64,000 nt of DNA from the NCBI GenBank assembly GCA_948567375.1, contig OX419761.1, positions 50,718,501 to 50,782,500 of the forward strand, written 5' to 3'. The position numbers and the translations under genes are program-made. The DNA is from Lunularia cruciata. Its lineage: Eukaryota > Streptophyta > Marchantiopsida > Lunulariales > Lunulariaceae. This document shows, in pieces, positions 61,468-64,000 of this stretch. The stretch's first letter is position 1, and each line of letters opens with the position of its first letter. The notes beneath the pieces are model-generated. The model did not search any database. It had not been told where the DNA came from and was given only the letters and a program-made list of their open reading frames with translations.

Positions 61468-62049
61468 GATGGAGTATATCTATTGGAGTTGTTTGGTGGG
61501 ATTAGCACCGGACTAGCTGCGGTCCTACAGGCGGGTATACAAGTACAGAGGTACTTGTATGTGGAGAGAGATGAGATTGCTAGGCGAGTCTCTCTACATC
61601 ATGTGGCACACTTGGCCTATCGGTATCCAGAGTTATTACCAATGTTAGTAGTCACGGGTTACTAGAAGGCCCTACCAACAAGCATTTCCTTACTAAGGGC
61701 ACATGATCTAGAGCAACATAGGCCTGTTCATTTGGTGATTTTGGGATGGCCATGTCAAGGACATACACGTGCTGGCCAAGGTTTGGGTCTTCAAGATCCT
61801 TGTTTAAGTGTGTTTTGGAAGATGTTATGGATACTACGACATCTCTAGGTTCATCAGTCCATTTCTCCAGCTTACCTTTTAGATAACGCTCCTTTGATGG
61901 GTGATTCTTGCACTAGAGTGGTGGCAAGTACATATCAAGTCCATTCTTGGATGGGACCTGCTGTATTGTTGGATGCAGCTAGAGAAGGATCATGGGCTCA
62001 TCATCTTCATCTTTGGTGGATTGTGAGCCGGCCTGTCTCTCACTCATGA
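61468..62049 (+). pseudogene. C5-cytosine DNA methyltransferase domain in a retroelement
   Basis: One reading frame holds the ordered motifs of a C5-MTase, which transfers methyl from SAM to DNA cytosine: motif I LLELFGGISTGLAAVLQAG (61480), motif II YLYVERDE, motif IV GWPCQGHTRAGQGLGLQDP with the catalytic Cys at 61753-61755, a motif VI-like YLLDNAP (normally ENV), and motif VIII-like LLDAAREGSWAHHL near 61970. In-frame TAG stops lie at 61663 and 61846 and TGA at 62047; otherwise the frame is intact over about 190 codons. Motifs IX-X and the target recognition domain are absent, apparently removed by the next element. The PCQ-type motif IV excludes N6-adenine enzymes. Confidence 0.82.
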
Positions 62050-62089
62050 TGAACCTCTAATGGCTATTATGGTAGCACACCATGGACTA

Positions 62090-62470
62090 AGAAGGCAAGG
62101 AACCCCAACTCCATCATACTCCTCCAAGGCTAACACTCCAATACTCAAGACATTGCTCACTAGAGAACTCAATGAGAGAAAGATAGTTGCAAATGAAAGG
62201 ATGATGAGTACCTCCTCACCCCTTGTTTATATACTTGTGAAATAGTCACATACCAAAGTTACTAATTACCGTAGTAACTCAAGTTACTAGACTAAAAGTC
62301 AAGTAAAGTCAAAAAGTAGAAAGGAATATCCATTCACATGGGCATATTCCACTAGCATGTGATCTTATCTTGACCCAACCACTAAGTCAAGGATTCCTTC
62401 ACATGGGCTATCCTTGGACTATAGAAGAATCCAAAAAAAAAGGCTTGGGGGCCCAAGAGTTCTCAACTCT
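62090..62470 (-). repeat. probable LTR of the minus-strand gypsy element
   Basis: This lies directly downstream (minus strand) of the integrase stop. It contains a TATA box TATATAAAC (complement of 62225-62233) and no coding signal, as expected for a 3' LTR. The exact ends are not determined, since the partner LTR is outside the window. Confidence 0.45.
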
Positions 62471-62474
62471 TTCT

Positions 62475-64000
62475 TCAAAGCCAAACATCTACGAATAATA
62501 CCAAGTCAACACATCTATGATATATCTTCAACTTAACATGGTTAATCCTATCAAAGTGTCTTCCTCTCAACTCCTTGAGACCATAGGTGTAATTGCCCCA
62601 CACCTTCTCCATTATGAAAGGTCCAAAGTACTTAGGCAAAAACTTCTTTTGCACTCTCTTGAATCGAATAAAATCAAACAACATTACCCCATCACCTTCT
62701 TTGAAAGTCTCCACCTTCTTCTTGCCTTGCCTCTTATCATAGCTCTCCTTTTGTTTCCTTTGGGCTTGCTCCACTCGAACCATAGCAACTGCTCTTGCCT
62801 CTTCCAACTCCACGAGTTGATCCTTCCTTGACTTCTCTGCATCACCTCCTTGTGCTTTCTTCAATCGCTTATGAATGCTTTGGAAGGTAGGAAGCTCAAA
62901 GTGAATAAGTAGGGTAGACTCAATACCATATACCAATTGAAATGGAGAATATCCGGTGGAAGTCTTCAAAGTTCTCCTATACTCCCACAAAACTACATGA
63001 ATCCTCTTGTCCTAATGATGTTTAGCTCCCTCCATTTCTGCATCTTTGGCCAACATCATGCACAAGGTCTGATTGGTTCTCTCTTCCAAGCTATTTGAAT
63101 TTGGCTTATAGGATGTAATTACTCTATGTATGATAGAGAAATGTCGTAGCATGGCTATAGTAATGCTTCCTATAAACTCTCTTCCTCTATCAAAAACTAA
63201 CTCCAAAGGGCATCCAAACCTAGTGATAATGCGTTCTTAAAGAAATCTCCCAACTTCATCTTCATTCTTGTCCCTCAATGGTCTAGCCTCAACCCACTTG
63301 GTAAGATAATCAATAACTACATCAATGTACCAATTGTTCCTTGGGGTTCTATTGAGAGGACCTACAAAATCAATTCCCCACTTCTCAAAAGGTCCTAACA
63401 ATGGAATTGATCTAAGAGGTGGAGTGGATGTAGACTTTCTAGCAAAAGCTTGACAAACATGACAAGTTTTGCAATAATCAAGACAATCCTTGAAAATCAA
63501 TCTCCAATGGTAACCTGCATCTAGAATCTTGAAAGCAATCACCTTTCCTGCAAAGTGTCCTCCACACACTAAACCTTCATGAACTCCTTTATAAGTAGGA
63601 TAGACTCTTCCTTACCCACTGCTCTTTGAAGTAGACCATATGCTCCTTGGTGAAAAAGAATATCCTCTACCATTATGTAAGGTCTAGATCTTGCTGCAAG
63701 TGCCTTCCTCTCCCTAGCATGCATCCTTTCTGGATAGTTATTTCTTGTTACAAAATCCACAATCTCCTTGTACTCCATTGGAACCTCTTGAGTGACTGAG
63801 ATTCTCATGAGCTCCTCATCCGATAAGGAATCATCCACTGGCTCATCTCCATCATGATCATAGGCTCTAGATAACAAATCAACATTTGCATGTTTCTTTC
63901 CTGGCCTATTCTCAATGGTGTAGTCATACTTAGACAAGAGTATCATCTACCTTGCTAGTCTCCCTTACTCCAATTAGGTTTAGCAAGAATTGTAGCTACA
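62475..64000 (-). pseudogene. Ty3/gypsy pol: RNase H end and integrase, running off the right edge
   Basis: Minus strand. 63946-63569 reads LLSKYDYTIENRPGKKHANV-type sequence (end of RNase H plus linker) up to a frameshift near 63580. Then one frame from 63569 to 62475 carries the zinc-binding HHCC region (CKTCHVCQ), the core WGIDFVGPL, FDRGREF and SLEERTNQTL with catalytic acids present, and the C-terminal FLPKYFGPFIMEKV domain. That frame has only two stops (before ERIITRFG and after KHH). No chromodomain follows. It is a relatively young element inserted into the methyltransferase-bearing copy. Confidence 0.85.

Larger units (their letters stand above)
56692..62090 (+). mobile_element. Ty3/gypsy-type element carrying a DNA methyltransferase (copy B), 3' part missing
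   Basis: The order is: LTR/leader (from TGTTACACC at about 56692), antisense tRNA-like block, gag with zinc knuckles, aspartic protease, cytosine-5 methyltransferase. The leader and gag start match copy A (2312-1, opposite strand). No RT or integrase follows on this strand; at about 62090 the sequence switches to a minus-strand gypsy element. Stops (mostly TAG/TGA) occur in gag, after the protease and twice in the methyltransferase. The right LTR is not in the window, so the superfamily call rests on gag and protease. Confidence 0.75.

Overview
The window looks like nuclear DNA of a land plant, most likely a seedless one such as a moss. This rests on plant-type GT/AG introns, a plant-type TFIIS, an LTI65/RD29-like stress protein, a chromodomain Ty3/gypsy element and a dense retrotransposon background. 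The species call is an inference and is weak below 'embryophyte'. There are no bacterial operons, rRNA genes or CRISPR arrays.

Layout. 1-2312: the 5' end (LTR/leader and start of gag) of a Ty3/gypsy-type element on the minus strand, cut by the window edge. 2313-8350: AT-rich, decayed repeat sequence with no gene. 8350-44450: a gene island with clearly higher GC. It holds three genes whose exons I could follow: transcription elongation factor TFIIS (plus, 9170-12259, 2 exons), an FBXO21-like F-box / SirB1 transglutaminase-like / YccV (HemiM) protein (plus, 32575-37980, 16 exons, all phases consistent, 705 aa) and an LTI65/RD29-like dehydration protein (minus, 43503-40518, 6 exons, about 646 aa). 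Between them lie 8-20 kb spacers without convincing genes. These are rich in short tandem duplications, perfect inverted repeats, a fold-back MITE with an 8-bp target duplication, and very short dispersed inserts.

44450-64000 is transposon territory. It contains a decayed PIF/Harbinger transposase (45200-46275), a repeat shared with 3325-3775, and an old reverse-transcriptase pseudogene on the minus strand (47640-48398, continuing at 54060). That pseudogene is split by a complete chromovirus (48399-54054) with 426-bp LTRs, a perfect AAGAC duplication, gag-PR-RT-RH-INT-chromodomain order and canonical heat-shock elements just upstream of its TATA box. From 56692 runs a second copy of the left-edge family, now on the plus strand. 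It has gag with zinc knuckles, an aspartic protease and then a C5-cytosine DNA methyltransferase domain (61483-62049). It is interrupted by another gypsy element on the minus strand that runs off the right edge.

The most interesting content is the retroelement-borne DNA methyltransferase, the heat-shock-element array in the chromovirus LTRs, the antisense tRNA-like block shared by both methyltransferase-family copies, and the tiny dispersed inserts flanked by 17-18 bp direct repeats.
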